From NCBI GenBank assembly GCA_018828125.1, contig JAHJWB010000010.1, forward strand, positions 1 through 64,000: a DNA stretch of 64,000 bases, given 5' to 3'. This document shows positions 11,440 through 20,697 of this stretch, piece by piece. The notes below the pieces were generated by a model that was given only the letters and a program-made list of their open reading frames with translations, had not been told where the DNA came from and did no database searches. Origin of the DNA: Gammaproteobacteria bacterium (GTDB lineage: Bacteria > Pseudomonadota > Gammaproteobacteria > Burkholderiales > Burkholderiaceae_C). The translations under genes and the position numbers were made by a program. The first letter of the stretch is position 1. Every line of letters starts with the position of its first letter.

Positions 11440-12963
11440 ATGAAACTCAAGACCCGCATCCTGTGGCTGTGCGCCGCCACGCTGCTAGGGCTCGTCGTGC
11501 TGTCCGCCGTGGCGCTGACCACGCTGTACCAATCGATGATGAAAGAGCGCACCGCGCAGTTGTCCAACCTCGTGGTGCTGGCCCATGCCGCCGCGCAGAA
11601 AGCGTACGACAAGGAAAAAGGCGGTGCCCTGTCGCGCGAAGACGCCATCAAGGAAGCCACGCGCACCATCGGCAGTTTTGTGGACAAGGACAAATACTTC
11701 TTCGTCCGTGGCTTCACCAACGACATCAACTACGTGCACCCCAACCCCAAGCGCATCGGCATCGTCGATGAAAAGGGCGGCAAGGAGGCTGGCGTGCGCT
11801 ACCGCGCCGCGCTGCAAGGCGTGACGGTGGGCACCGTCACGGCACCCGGCACGCGCCCCGGTGCCAAGGAGCCGGTGGACAAGCTCTACGCCATCATCAA
11901 GTTCGAGCCCTGGGACTGGATCATCGGCTTTGGCGACTATGTGGACGACATCGAAACCGCCTTCTGGCGCAACACGGCCATCCTGCTGTCCATCGGTGGC
12001 GTGCTGATGCTCATCGTGGCACTCATGGCCTGGCAAATGCTGCGCACTCTGGTGCACCAGCTGGGTGGCGAGCCGCAATACGCGGCCGATGTGGTCACAC
12101 AGATTGCCGACGGCAACCTGGCAGTGGAGGTGCAAACCCTGCCGGGCGACACCACCAGCATCCTGCACGCCATCCGTGCCATGCGCGACAACCTTTCGCA
12201 CCTGGTGACGCAGGTGCGCGACAGCACCGACTCCATCACCACCGCTTCGTCCGAGATTGCCGCGGGCAACGGCGACCTGTCAGCCCGCACCGAATCACAG
12301 GCCAGTGCACTGCAGGAGACGGCCGCGTCGATGGACCAGCTGACCTCTACCGTGCAGCAGAACGCCGCCAACGCCAAGCGGGCGGACGAACTGGCCCGCG
12401 AGGCCTCGGACATGGCTGTGCGCGGGGGCGATGTGGTGCACCAGGTGGTGGGCACCATGGGTTCCATCGACCAGTCGTCGCGCAAGATCGTGGACATCAT
12501 CAGCGTGATCGATGGCATTGCCTTCCAGACCAACATCCTGGCGCTGAACGCCGCGGTGGAAGCGGCGCGTGCAGGCGAGCAGGGCCGTGGCTTTGCCGTG
12601 GTGGCCAGCGAAGTGCGCAGCCTGGCGCAACGCAGTGCTGCAGCGGCCAAGGAGATCAAGGGCCTGATCGATGATTCCGTGGCAAAGGTCGGCGTGGGAA
12701 CGCAACTGGTCGAGCAGGCCGGTGCCACCATGAACGAGGTGGTCGCGGGCGTGAAGAGCGTCACCACCATGGTGGCCGAGATCAGTGCTGCCAGCGGCGA
12801 ACAGAGCGCCGGTATTGCGCAGGTCAACCAGGCCATCTCGCAGATGGACCAGAGCACGCAGCAGAACGCAGCGCTGGTAGAAGAAGCCCTGGCCGCCGCG
12901 CAGTCGCTGAGTCAGCAAGCGGTGACGCTGTCGCAGACGGTGGGGAAGTTCCGCGTGGCGTGA
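11440..12963 (+). CDS. Methyl-accepting chemotaxis protein with single Cache domain
   Basis: A 507-residue inner-membrane chemoreceptor. TM1 is about residues 7-29; a periplasmic single Cache (sCache_2-like) sensor covers ~35-180, with [20 protein letters not shown] and [16 protein letters not shown]2 is about 185-207; HAMP follows to ~260; the rest is the coiled-coil signalling domain with the conserved hairpin tip ([20 protein letters not shown]). It would signal through CheA/CheW, none of which are nearby. No CheR-tethering pentapeptide is present at the C-terminus (VGKFRVA). The ligand is unknown; sCache_2 receptors often bind small carboxylates. Confidence 0.93.
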   Translation: MKLKTRILWLCAATLLGLVVLSAVALTTLYQSMMKERTAQLSNLVVLAHAAAQKAYDKEKGGALSREDAIKEATRTIGSFVDKDKYFFVRGFTNDINYVHPNPKRIGIVDEKGGKEAGVRYRAALQGVTVGTVTAPGTRPGAKEPVDKLYAIIKFEPWDWIIGFGDYVDDIETAFWRNTAILLSIGGVLMLIVALMAWQMLRTLVHQLGGEPQYAADVVTQIADGNLAVEVQTLPGDTTSILHAIRAMRDNLSHLVTQVRDSTDSITTASSEIAAGNGDLSARTESQASALQETAASMDQLTSTVQQNAANAKRADELAREASDMAVRGGDVVHQVVGTMGSIDQSSRKIVDIISVIDGIAFQTNILALNAAVEAARAGEQGRGFAVVASEVRSLAQRSAAAAKEIKGLIDDSVAKVGVGTQLVEQAGATMNEVVAGVKSVTTMVAEISAASGEQSAGIAQVNQAISQMDQSTQQNAALVEEALAAAQSLSQQAVTLSQTVGKFRVA

Positions 12964-12971
12964 GTAAGTAA

Positions 12972-13085
12972 GCACCCCCTGAGTCGCTTCGCGCCTTCCC
13001 CCTCTCTCGCATTGCTATGCAATGCGGGAGGAGGACGCCCCCAGCGCGGCGGGGCGGCCCTTGCACGGGGGCACTGGCTTGGGCA
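12972..13085. repeat. G+C-rich Comamonadaceae-type intergenic repeat
   Basis: Non-coding, strongly structured block beginning CACCCCCTGAGTCGCTTCGC and containing GCATTGC-TAT-GCAATGC (13009-13025), then a run of GGGCGGCC-type segments. Its phrasing matches a repeat I know as common between genes in Acidovorax and relatives. It lies between the chemoreceptor and the 3' end of nadM. Confidence 0.55.
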
Positions 13086-13152
13086 GCGCCAGTCTCATCC
13101 GCTCGGTTGAGGCTGCTCAAATGAAAGTTTGAGCCTATAGCGAGGCTTGGCG

Positions 13153-14202
13153 CTATGCGTTGTGCGCCACCGAGCCGGTCAACCCCAGGAAGTGGTCCAG
13201 CATGTGGAAGTGGTCTTCAAAAAACTCCTCTTCCATCCCCGCCAGCGCGTCAATCCGCGTCCACTGCACCAGCGCTGCATCGTCGTCGGCGCGCACCACC
13301 GGAAACGGCGCGTCTTCCAGATCAAAGTAATGCGCATGGGTCAGCGTGCGCCCGCGCTGGCTGCGGTCGGGGTGGTCGAACACGGCCACCGATTGCAGCG
13401 CGGCGCGCATGGTGGCCTCGGGCAGGTCGCAGTGGGTTTCTTCCACCAGTTCGCGCAGGCAGGACTGCCACACGGTTTCGCGCTGTTCGATGAAACCGCC
13501 GGGCACGGCCAACTGGCCCTTGCCAGGGGCGTGGGCGCGGCGGATCAGCAGCACCTGGTCCTGGCAGCGCAGCACCGCGTCTACCGTCACAAACACGGGC
13601 GGGTAGGGCGCGGCGGCCCAGGCCTCACGGTAGCCGCGCAGCATGTGCCATTCCTGCTGCAGAGCCACGTACTGCGGCGTGTGCGCAAACTCGATCAGTG
13701 CGGCCAGGGTGCTGGCGGGCATCTGGTCGGCCAGGGGAGCGAGAGCCGGTTGCACGGTGTCGGGCGTGGCGCCAAACCAGGCGTCGCGGATGGCCGTGGC
13801 GTCAATGGGCCCCTGTCGCTCCACATGGATCAGCTCCCAGCCCGGGAAGGCGCTCAGGTAGCCGCTGGTGGCGTCCTTGAAGTGGCCGACCAGCCCCGTG
13901 CGCGCACCGGGCTGGGCCATGCGCGCCACGCCCTCGCGCACGGCCTGCACCCACACCGCCTCGTTGTAATAGTCGCGCATGGGCAGCACCTGCACACGGG
14001 CCCGGTCGGCCTCGGACAAGGCAGCGCGCAGCATGGCTTCGCGTTCCTGCCAGGTGAAGGGGTTCTTGGGTGACCGCGCCTGCCAGGCGGAGCCCACCAC
14101 CACGATGACGTGCTGCGCGCTGTCGAGTGCACGCTGCAGCAGGGCGATGTGCCCGCTGTGCACGGGTTGAAAACGCCCGATGTAGATGGCGGTGTCGAAC
14201 AT
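13153..14202 (-). CDS. nadM: Bifunctional NMN adenylyltransferase / Nudix hydrolase
   Basis: A two-domain NAD-metabolism enzyme of 349 residues. The N-terminal NadM-type nucleotidyltransferase (GRFQPVHSGH, with the HSGH signature) couples NMN with ATP to give NAD. The C-terminal Nudix domain (Nudix box around residues 229-251: GGFIEQRE then RELVEE) is of the ADP-ribose pyrophosphatase type. The fusion resembles cyanobacterial slr0787 and the Francisella enzyme. The start MFDTAIYIG at 14202 has GGGGAGACAC upstream. It is last in a minus-strand NAD salvage series (nicotinamidase-like, pncB, nadE). Hydrolysis of ADP-ribose could also tune the NrtR regulator upstream; that is an inference. Confidence 0.92.
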   Translation of the reverse strand: MFDTAIYIGRFQPVHSGHIALLQRALDSAQHVIVVVGSAWQARSPKNPFTWQEREAMLRAALSEADRARVQVLPMRDYYNEAVWVQAVREGVARMAQPGARTGLVGHFKDATSGYLSAFPGWELIHVERQGPIDATAIRDAWFGATPDTVQPALAPLADQMPASTLAALIEFAHTPQYVALQQEWHMLRGYREAWAAAPYPPVFVTVDAVLRCQDQVLLIRRAHAPGKGQLAVPGGFIEQRETVWQSCLRELVEETHCDLPEATMRAALQSVAVFDHPDRSQRGRTLTHAHYFDLEDAPFPVVRADDDAALVQWTRIDALAGMEEEFFEDHFHMLDHFLGLTGSVAHNA

Positions 14203-14224
14203 GTGTCTCCCCTTGTTGTCGGGC

Positions 14225-14286
14225 AAATTTTTAGTGTTTTAGCGCCTCGGCGCTTATCCATAAAGCGCTGATAGCTACTATTTTAA
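14225..14286 (-). repeat. REP-like element, copy 3
   Basis: Arms GGCGCTT and AAGCGCT around ATCCATA, then GATAGCTACTATTTTA. It lies just upstream of the nadM start, between nadE and nadM. Its tail diverges more than in the other copies. Confidence 0.75.
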
Positions 14287-14388
14287 TAGTGACAACCGGT
14301 GCTGCTTTCCGTGAGGGCCGCACGAAGACCGCTCCGCTGCAACCCCCAGAAGGCCGCAGAAGCCGCGAAGAACTCCGCAGGGGCCGCG

Positions 14389-16089
14389 TCACACATACTT
14401 TGCGGCAATCGGCATTTGTCGCCCGCTGCCAAACGCGCGGGGGCGCAGGCGCAGGATGGGCGGGGCCTGGCGGCGCTTGTATTCGTTGCGCGCCACCATC
14501 TTGTGCACGCGCTGCACCAGGGCGACCCCGGCGTCGGTCTCGTGCAGTTGCGCCACCAGCGTCTCGGCGGCGGCGTGTTCGGCGGCAGACAGGCGGTCGC
14601 CTTCGATCAGCAGTTTCAGGATTTCATCGAGCACGGGGTAAGGCGGCAGGCTGTCGGTGTCGCGCTGGTCGGGCGCCAGTTCGGCCGAGGGTTCCTTGTC
14701 GATGATGGCGTGCGGAATCAGTTCGCGGCCGGCTTGGTCGTTGATATGGCGCGCCAGCGCAAACACCTCGGTCTTGTACAGGTCGCCGATCAATCCCAGG
14801 CCGCCGTTGGTGTCGCCGTACAGCGTGCAGTAGCCGACCGAAATTTCTGATTTGTTGCCCGTGGTCAGGAGCAGGTGGCCGAAGTCGTTGGAGTATTCCA
14901 TCAGCACCGTGCCGCGGATGCGCGCCTGCAGGTTCTCCAGCGGCAGGCCCTGCAGTGGCTTGCCAAAGCTGGTCTCGTACTGCCGCGCATACCCCGCCAC
15001 CAGCTCGGCAATGGGGTGCGTGAAAAGCGGCACGCCCAGGTTCTGGCACAACGCCACCGAGTCATCGACCGAACCGCTGCTGGAGTAGCGCGAGGGCATG
15101 GTGATGCCCACCACGTTGCCGGGGCCCAGCGCCTGCGCGGCCAGCGCCAGCGTCAGCGCGCTGTCGATGCCGCCCGAGCTGCCCACCACCACCTGCGCAA
15201 AGCCGCAGCGGCGCGCATAGTCGCTCAGCCCCAGGATGATCTGCTGGCGGTAGAACTCCATGGTGGGCAGGCCTTGCCCTGGAACGGCGGCGGGGCGTTC
15301 GCCCTCGGCTGTCAAGAAGTGCCCGCCCTCGAACCGCAGTGTGCGCACGTCCTCGACGAAGCGCGGGGCTTCAAACACCAGCCCGGCCTCGGGCTCGGCG
15401 GCAAATGATCCGCCGTCGTAGACCAGTTGGTCGTGCCCGCCCACCTGGTTCACATACAGGATGGGCAGCCCGTGGCGACGCGACGAACCGCCAAACATGG
15501 CGTGCCGCTGCTCACGCTTGCCGATGTGGCTGGGGCTGGCATTGATGCTGATCACCAGGTCCGGCGCGGCGTCGCGCATGCGCTCGAACGGGTTGATGGC
15601 GTAGTCGCCGCCATGGTCGTTCCAGCCGTCTTCGCACACCAGCAGACCCACCTGCGCGCTGCCGATGCGCAGCACTTTGGCCACGTCCGGTCCGGGCTCG
15701 AAGTGGCGGCGCTCGTCAAAGATGTTGTAGGTGGGCAGCAGCTGCTTGGCGTATTGCAGCCGCACATCGCCGCCCTGCAGCACCAGCAGGCTGTTGTGCA
15801 GCTTTTTGCCGGGCCCGCTTGTGGGCGTGGGGGCGCCCACAACCCAGTGCAGCGCGGGCAACTGGGCCGACGCGGCCCGCAGCGCCGCAATGCCTTTGTC
15901 CACTCGCTGCAAAAAGGCGGGCTCGTCCAAGATGTCGCCCGGGTAGTAGCCGCACAGGGCCAGCTCGCTGAACACGATGAGGTCAGCAGATTCGCGCACG
16001 GCCTGCTGCGCCGCGTCGATCATGCGGGCGACGTTGCCCTCGATGTCGCCGACGGTGAAGTTGAGTTGGGCGATGGTGATGCGGAGCAT
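14389..16089 (-). CDS. nadE: Glutamine-dependent NAD+ synthetase
   Basis: Last step of NAD synthesis: ATP-dependent amidation of nicotinate adenine dinucleotide using glutamine nitrogen. The 566-residue protein has an N-terminal carbon-nitrogen hydrolase (glutaminase) domain, residues ~1-260, with LLVCEDGWND carrying the catalytic cysteine, and a C-terminal synthetase domain with the SSGGIDSAL ATP-pyrophosphatase motif near residue 302 and a TGNKSE motif. Length is normal for the two-domain bacterial form. It follows pncB on the same strand after 117 bases. The ribosome-binding site (CGGAAA) is weak. Confidence 0.95.
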   Translation of the reverse strand: MLRITIAQLNFTVGDIEGNVARMIDAAQQAVRESADLIVFSELALCGYYPGDILDEPAFLQRVDKGIAALRAASAQLPALHWVVGAPTPTSGPGKKLHNSLLVLQGGDVRLQYAKQLLPTYNIFDERRHFEPGPDVAKVLRIGSAQVGLLVCEDGWNDHGGDYAINPFERMRDAAPDLVISINASPSHIGKREQRHAMFGGSSRRHGLPILYVNQVGGHDQLVYDGGSFAAEPEAGLVFEAPRFVEDVRTLRFEGGHFLTAEGERPAAVPGQGLPTMEFYRQQIILGLSDYARRCGFAQVVVGSSGGIDSALTLALAAQALGPGNVVGITMPSRYSSSGSVDDSVALCQNLGVPLFTHPIAELVAGYARQYETSFGKPLQGLPLENLQARIRGTVLMEYSNDFGHLLLTTGNKSEISVGYCTLYGDTNGGLGLIGDLYKTEVFALARHINDQAGRELIPHAIIDKEPSAELAPDQRDTDSLPPYPVLDEILKLLIEGDRLSAAEHAAAETLVAQLHETDAGVALVQRVHKMVARNEYKRRQAPPILRLRPRAFGSGRQMPIAAKYV

Positions 16090-16206
16090 GTTTTTTTTCC
16101 GTTAAGTGCAGCAGAGCGGGTCGAGGTGGCTAGGCGTTTCGTCGCAGACAGTACCGGAGGTACGGCAAGACGGAACAACGATGCCAGGAGAGTTTTCTCC
16201 AGCCGC

Positions 16207-17415
16207 TCAGTTTGCAACGTTGAAGACTTGGCGCAGGTAGGCCAGATACGTTTCATCGTCGCACAGCGTCTTGCCCGGCGTGTCCGACAGCTTCGCCACG
16301 GGTTGTCCATTGGCGCGCACCAGCTTCATCACGATGTTGAGCGGGCGCATCTCGGGCGCGACGGCCGGGTCGCCCATGTCGTTGGTCAGATGGGTGCCAA
16401 TGCCAAAGCCCAGCTGCGTGCGGTCGCCAAAGTGGCGGTACAGCATGAGGGCGCGTTCCAAGTCGAGCCCGTCGGAGAACACCAGTCGCTTGGTGTGCGC
16501 GTCGATGCGCAGTTTGGCGTAGTGCGCCAGCGCCTTCTCGCCCCAGGCCACCGGGTCGCCCGAGTCATGCCGCAGGCCGTCAAACAGCTTGGCAAAGTAC
16601 AGGTCAAAGTCGGCCAGAAAGGCGTCCATGCCCACGGTGTCGGTCAGCGCAATGCCCAGGTCGCCGCGGTATTCCTGTACCCAGTCTTCGAGTGCGGCCT
16701 TTTGGAAGTCGCGCAGCCGCACGCCCAGCGCCTGGTAGGTCTGCAGGTATTCGTGCGCCATGGTGCCAATGGGCACCAGGTTCAAGTCACGTGCCAGCAG
16801 CACGTTGCTGGTGCCCTTGAACCACTGCGGCGCCTCTGTCGCAAAGGTCTGCACCACCTCCCGCTGCCAGGCACCGCTGTAGCGGCGGCGCAGGCCAAAG
16901 TCGAACAGCTCGAACGGGTGGCGCAAGGTGGCCTGCTGGGCCAGCGCCTGCAGTTTCTGTACCTTGGCGGCCAGGCGTTCGCGCCCGCTGGCCAAGGCTC
17001 GGGCTGCATCAAAACGGCGAAAGTACAGCTCGTTGACGATGGCCAGCACAAAGATCTCAAACCCCATCACATGCACCTGCGGGCCTTGCGCCACGATGTG
17101 CAGCTGGTCGCCTTCCGCCCAGGCGCGGATGAAGCTCCGCTGGAACTGGAAGATGCGCAGAAAGTCGACGAAGTCGCTCTTGATGTACCGCAGAGAGCCC
17201 ACGTAGGCCAGCTCGTCGGACGTGAAGCGCAGCGTACACAGGTGATCGAGTGCCGCGTTCACCTCGGGCAGCAGCTCGGCCAGCGGGTAGGCGGGGGTGT
17301 TGCGGCACACAAAGCGGTATTCGCTCTGTGTTTGCGGGTGGCGGTGCAGCAGCGCCTGCCACATGGTGAACTTGTAGAGGTCGGTGTCGAGCAGGCTGGT
17401 GATGACAGGGTTCAT
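16207..17415 (-). CDS. pncB: Nicotinate phosphoribosyltransferase
   Basis: Converts nicotinate and PRPP to nicotinate mononucleotide with ATP hydrolysis, in the Preiss-Handler salvage pathway. The 402-residue protein matches the PncB family in length. It begins with the [14 protein letters not shown] segment, and the [10 protein letters not shown] histidine near residue 220 corresponds to the phosphorylated histidine of the E. coli enzyme. GGAGC precedes the ATG. It stands between the nicotinamidase-like gene and nadE, giving the salvage order nicotinamide, nicotinate, NaMN, with NaAD to NAD by NadE; a NadD enzyme would have to be encoded elsewhere. Confidence 0.95.
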   Translation of the reverse strand: MNPVITSLLDTDLYKFTMWQALLHRHPQTQSEYRFVCRNTPAYPLAELLPEVNAALDHLCTLRFTSDELAYVGSLRYIKSDFVDFLRIFQFQRSFIRAWAEGDQLHIVAQGPQVHVMGFEIFVLAIVNELYFRRFDAARALASGRERLAAKVQKLQALAQQATLRHPFELFDFGLRRRYSGAWQREVVQTFATEAPQWFKGTSNVLLARDLNLVPIGTMAHEYLQTYQALGVRLRDFQKAALEDWVQEYRGDLGIALTDTVGMDAFLADFDLYFAKLFDGLRHDSGDPVAWGEKALAHYAKLRIDAHTKRLVFSDGLDLERALMLYRHFGDRTQLGFGIGTHLTNDMGDPAVAPEMRPLNIVMKLVRANGQPVAKLSDTPGKTLCDDETYLAYLRQVFNVAN

Positions 17416-17430
17416 GATTTGCTCCCAATG

Positions 17431-17486
17431 TTGTAGCTGTTTGCGCTTAATGGATAAGCGCTAGAGCCTGATTTGACTGCTATTTT
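17431..17486 (+). repeat. REP-like element, copy 4
   Basis: TTGTAGCTGT flank, arms TGCGCTT and AAGCGCT around AATGGAT, then CTAGAGCCTGATTTGACTGC. The TAG stop codon and the last eight codons or so of the minus-strand nicotinamidase-like gene lie inside this element. Confidence 0.82.
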
Positions 17487-18318
17487 CAAGACGCACACCC
17501 TGTGTGCGCATGGCGTTCAGAAACGTCTGGTGCTCTGCCTCAAAGCCACCCACAGGGCTCATGCAGTCGGTCAGCAGCACGATGTGCCCGGGCCGCGCCC
17601 GGGTCTGCAGGCGGGGCAGGTGCTGCACGATATGTTCGGTGGTGGCCCGCACGCAGTGGCTGCTGGCTTCGCCTGCAATCAGCAGAAGGTCGGCGGTGTT
17701 GAGGGCGTCGAGCAGGCGGGTGTTGAGCGCGGTGCTGGGGTCATCGGCATCCACCACCTCCGCCTCGATGGCACTGTAGTGTTCGGTCCAGGGGTTGGTG
17801 CCTTTGAACACGTTGGCCACCGCGCGTTGGCGCTGCAGTTGCCAGTCGCCACAGGCGGCCAGCACATCGGCATGCACGCCATGGCCCCAGCTGCCGATCT
17901 CGCAGTGCACGGGCCAGACCATCAGGGTGTAGCGCCCGCGGGCTTCCAGCGCATCCAGGTAGGCCAGCGTGCGGGGCAGGTGGGCGGGTTTTCGCGGCGC
18001 AAACGCGCCAGCGCGCACCTGCGCGGCAGTGATGGGGGTGAACGGCCCCACCGCACCCCCATCGGCCTGTTGCCAAAAGCCCGGGTGGGCAATGTCGATG
18101 CGCTGGTGCGAATCCAGCGTGACCGTGATCGCGTCGAGCTGCGCGGCGTGCGTGCGAATGAACGCGGTCAGGCGCTGCATGTCGGCATGGGCACCTGCCA
18201 CGGGCAGGCGGGGCGCGGTGCGTGTGCCGGTGGTGGGGTCGGTGGGCTGCCAGGCGGTGGGCAGGTCGCAAAAATCGTTTTGCGGGTCGATCACCAGAAG
18301 CTGGATGTTGCGGGACAT
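17461..18318 (-). CDS. Nicotinamidase-like cysteine hydrolase
   Basis: A 285-residue isochorismatase-superfamily hydrolase, probably converting nicotinamide to nicotinate. The Asp of the catalytic triad is D11 (LLVIDPQNDF) and the Cys is C222 (GEASSHCVRAT). A DSH metal-binding motif (VTLDSHQRIDIAHP) and the WPVHCEIGSWGHG segment also fit nicotinamidases. It is longer than E. coli PncA. It is first in the minus-strand salvage series ahead of pncB, and AGGAG precedes the start. Its last residues (SSQIRL) and stop codon come from the REP-like element. Other cysteine hydrolase substrates are possible, but the context strongly supports nicotinamide. Confidence 0.8.
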   Translation of the reverse strand: MSRNIQLLVIDPQNDFCDLPTAWQPTDPTTGTRTAPRLPVAGAHADMQRLTAFIRTHAAQLDAITVTLDSHQRIDIAHPGFWQQADGGAVGPFTPITAAQVRAGAFAPRKPAHLPRTLAYLDALEARGRYTLMVWPVHCEIGSWGHGVHADVLAACGDWQLQRQRAVANVFKGTNPWTEHYSAIEAEVVDADDPSTALNTRLLDALNTADLLLIAGEASSHCVRATTEHIVQHLPRLQTRARPGHIVLLTDCMSPVGGFEAEHQTFLNAMRTQGVRLENSSQIRL

Positions 18319-18353
18319 GGCGTTCTCCTATGCGGTGCCTGCAGTGTAGATAT

Positions 18354-18376
18354 GTTAATTCAAATTTGCAACTAAC
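18354..18376. promoter_or_regulatory. Candidate NrtR operator
   Basis: An imperfect inverted repeat, GTTAATT-N9-AACTAAC, centred on the palindrome CAAATTTG, in the 181-base gap between the divergent nicotinamidase-like and NrtR genes. It is the only clear dyad I see there. Assignment to NrtR rests on position alone. Confidence 0.35.
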
Positions 18377-18499
18377 TAAATCGAAACTTGATGTTGCAGA
18401 GAAGTTGTTGATGCTTTGAGTGCGGGAGTGGTTGGGGATCGCGGCATCAAGTGGTAGCCTTGTTCGTCCGAATCTGCGCTGAACCATCGCTCCAACCCC

Positions 18500-19177
18500 A
18501 TGAAAGACGCTGACGCCCCTGCCATCCTCTGCACCGTGGACGTGGTGCTGTTGACGCTGCAGCAGGGTCGTTTGCAAGCGGCATTGCTGCGCCGGGACCG
18601 GGCCCCTTTTGCGGGAGCGCTGGCCTTGCCGGGCGGATACATCCATGCCCAAGAGGACGTCGATGCGCACGCCAGCGCAGCGCGGGTTCTGCGCGACAAG
18701 GCGGGCCTGCAGAGCCCGTATCTGGAGCAACTGGCCACTTTTTCCGGCCCGGTGCGGGACCCGCGGGGTTGGTCGGTTGCAGTGGCGTATTGCGCCCTGG
18801 TGCCGCCGGATGTTCTGCTGCCCGCGCAAGACCGAATTTCCCTGGTGGATGTGAACGCGTTGCCGCCCCTGCCGTTCGACCATCGCCAGATCATTGACAC
18901 CGCGTTGCAGCGCGTGCGCAGCAAGAGCCAGTATTCGTCGCTGCCCGTGCACCTGTGTGCCGAGCCGTTCACGCTGCCGCAGTTGCAGGCGGTATACGAG
19001 GCTGTGTTGGGTGAGCCGATCAACAAGGTGAGTTTTCGCCGCAAGGTAGACGAACTGGCCATGCTGGAGGCCGTGCCCGGCGCCCTGCAGATGGGCGGTG
19101 CGCACCGGCCTGCGCAGCTGTACCGGGTGCGCGGTGCCTACCGGCACGCGTTGTCGTTGAGTGCCCGGGGCTTGTAG
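18500..19177 (+). CDS. nrtR: NrtR-type Nudix-related transcriptional regulator
   Basis: A 225-residue protein with an N-terminal Nudix fold (residues ~10-145) and a C-terminal winged-helix part (~150-220; EPINKVSFRRKVDEL is the likely DNA-contact region). The Nudix box is degenerate: after GGYIHAQEDVD the catalytic REXXEE core reads RVLRDKAGL, so hydrolysis is unlikely. This is the hallmark of NrtR regulators, which bind ADP-ribose-like ligands through a dead Nudix domain and repress NAD genes. It is divergent from the pncA-like/pncB/nadE/nadM series, which I infer to be its regulon along with itself. Confidence 0.87.
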   Translation: MKDADAPAILCTVDVVLLTLQQGRLQAALLRRDRAPFAGALALPGGYIHAQEDVDAHASAARVLRDKAGLQSPYLEQLATFSGPVRDPRGWSVAVAYCALVPPDVLLPAQDRISLVDVNALPPLPFDHRQIIDTALQRVRSKSQYSSLPVHLCAEPFTLPQLQAVYEAVLGEPINKVSFRRKVDELAMLEAVPGALQMGGAHRPAQLYRVRGAYRHALSLSARGL

Positions 19178-19421
19178 TGGGCCGCGATTCGGGTCGTGGC
19201 GCGGCACAAAAAAGTTGGACCCTGTCATGGAAATCTGGCACAAACGCGGGCGATGTGTTCCATGATCGCGGTGTTCGCGAGGGCTGTTCCCGCGCGGACC
19301 AGCGTGGGGCGGGAATGATGCGTGGGCTTGGGTGAACCTCATGGGTTCAGTACAGAAGTCTTCCGCAGCACCACCAACAATTTGCCGGCACGCTGCGTGT
19401 ACCGGCCTCTGAGGGAGATTC

Positions 19422-20663
19422 ATGTCTTTGCGGCTCAAATTCAATCTGGTGCTGGCGGCAGTGCTGCTGCTGGCTGCAGTGGGTGCGGGGGTCTACGTGC
19501 ACCGGTTCCTGCAGCAGTCGGCCATCGAGGAAGTGCAGCACAACTCGCAGATCATGATGCACTCGGCCATGGCGATTCGCGACTACACCACGGAGCTGGT
19601 CAAGCCCCACCTGGACGTGACCCTGGCCGAAAAGTTCTTGCCGCAGACCGTGCCGGCGTACGCGGCCACCGAAACATTGCGCCGCTTGCAAAGCCGCTTT
19701 CCGGGCTATGAATACAAAGAAGCGGTGCTCAACCCCACCAACCTGCGTGACCGCGCCAACGAGTGGGAAGAGCGCGTCATCAACGACTTTCGGGAAGGGA
19801 AGGCGGACCTGAAAAAAGAGGTGACCGGCGAAGTGGGCGAAGGCATGCATCGGGCCCTGTATGTGGCCCGCCCCATCACCATCAAGCAGGCCCAGTGCAT
19901 GGCCTGCCACAGCACGCCTGCGGTGGCGCCACCCACCATGATCAAAATCTATGGTGACAAGAACGGTTTTGGCTGGGGCATGAACGAAACCGTGGGCATT
20001 CAGGTGGTCAGGGTGCCCATGTACTTCCCGCTTGAAAAAGCCCGCCAGACTTTCTACAACGTGATGGGCGCCCTGGTCGCCAGCTTCGTACTGTTGTTTG
20101 TGGTGCTCAATCTTTCGTTGTCGTCGCTGGTGATCGAGCCCATGGCCCGGCTCAACAGCAAGCTGGAAGACTTGGCCACGAAGGACTTTTTGACCGACCT
20201 GGTCAACCGCCGCCGCTTCTTTGAAAGGCTGGAGGCCGAAATGGCCGAGACGCGCATCAAGACCAGTAGCTTGTCGGTGGTGATGCTGGACATTGATTTC
20301 TTCAAACGCATCAATGACACCTTTGGGCACGACTCCGGGGATGTAGTGCTCAAGGCCACCGCCCTGCGTGTGCGCGAGTTGCTGCGGTCGTCCGATTGCG
20401 CAGCACGGTTTGGCGGCGAGGAGTTCATCCTGCTGCTCAAGGAGACTCCGGTGGACGCTGCCATGGCCATGGCGGAGGCGGTGCGCGCACGCATTGCCAG
20501 TGTGCCTTTTGACTCGGTGGGCCATGTCAGCGCCAGCTTTGGGGTGGCCACCTGGGACCACAAGGAAGACAGCCATGCCCTCATCAAGCGGGCCGACACG
20601 GCACTGTACGTAGCCAAGTCGCGTGGCCGCAATTGTGTAGTGCAGGCGGAGGAGGCGGTCTAG
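19422..20663 (+). CDS. Diguanylate cyclase with periplasmic CxxCH (DUF3365-like) sensor
   Basis: A 413-residue membrane-bound GGDEF protein. TM1 is about residues 8-28; the periplasmic sensor (~30-205) contains C159-M-A-C162-H163, a c-type haem attachment motif, and resembles the Tll0287/DUF3365 haem-binding family; TM2 is about 210-235; the GGDEF domain follows. The active-site loop reads GGEEF (near residue 331). An RSSD allosteric inhibition site lies five residues before it, so it should synthesise c-di-GMP and be product-inhibited. Likely a redox, gas or haem sensor. The System II cytochrome maturation genes encoded 7 kb downstream would be needed to attach the haem. Confidence 0.85.
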   Translation: MSLRLKFNLVLAAVLLLAAVGAGVYVHRFLQQSAIEEVQHNSQIMMHSAMAIRDYTTELVKPHLDVTLAEKFLPQTVPAYAATETLRRLQSRFPGYEYKEAVLNPTNLRDRANEWEERVINDFREGKADLKKEVTGEVGEGMHRALYVARPITIKQAQCMACHSTPAVAPPTMIKIYGDKNGFGWGMNETVGIQVVRVPMYFPLEKARQTFYNVMGALVASFVLLFVVLNLSLSSLVIEPMARLNSKLEDLATKDFLTDLVNRRRFFERLEAEMAETRIKTSSLSVVMLDIDFFKRINDTFGHDSGDVVLKATALRVRELLRSSDCAARFGGEEFILLLKETPVDAAMAMAEAVRARIASVPFDSVGHVSASFGVATWDHKEDSHALIKRADTALYVAKSRGRNCVVQAEEAV

Positions 20664-20697
20664 CCCCTGCAGCGTTGCTGGCGGCTGAGATAACTGC

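Noticed and set aside
17741..19444. A 567-codon minus-strand frame spanning the NrtR gene and part of the nicotinamidase-like gene
   Set aside because: It overlaps two well-supported genes and has only low-complexity translation.
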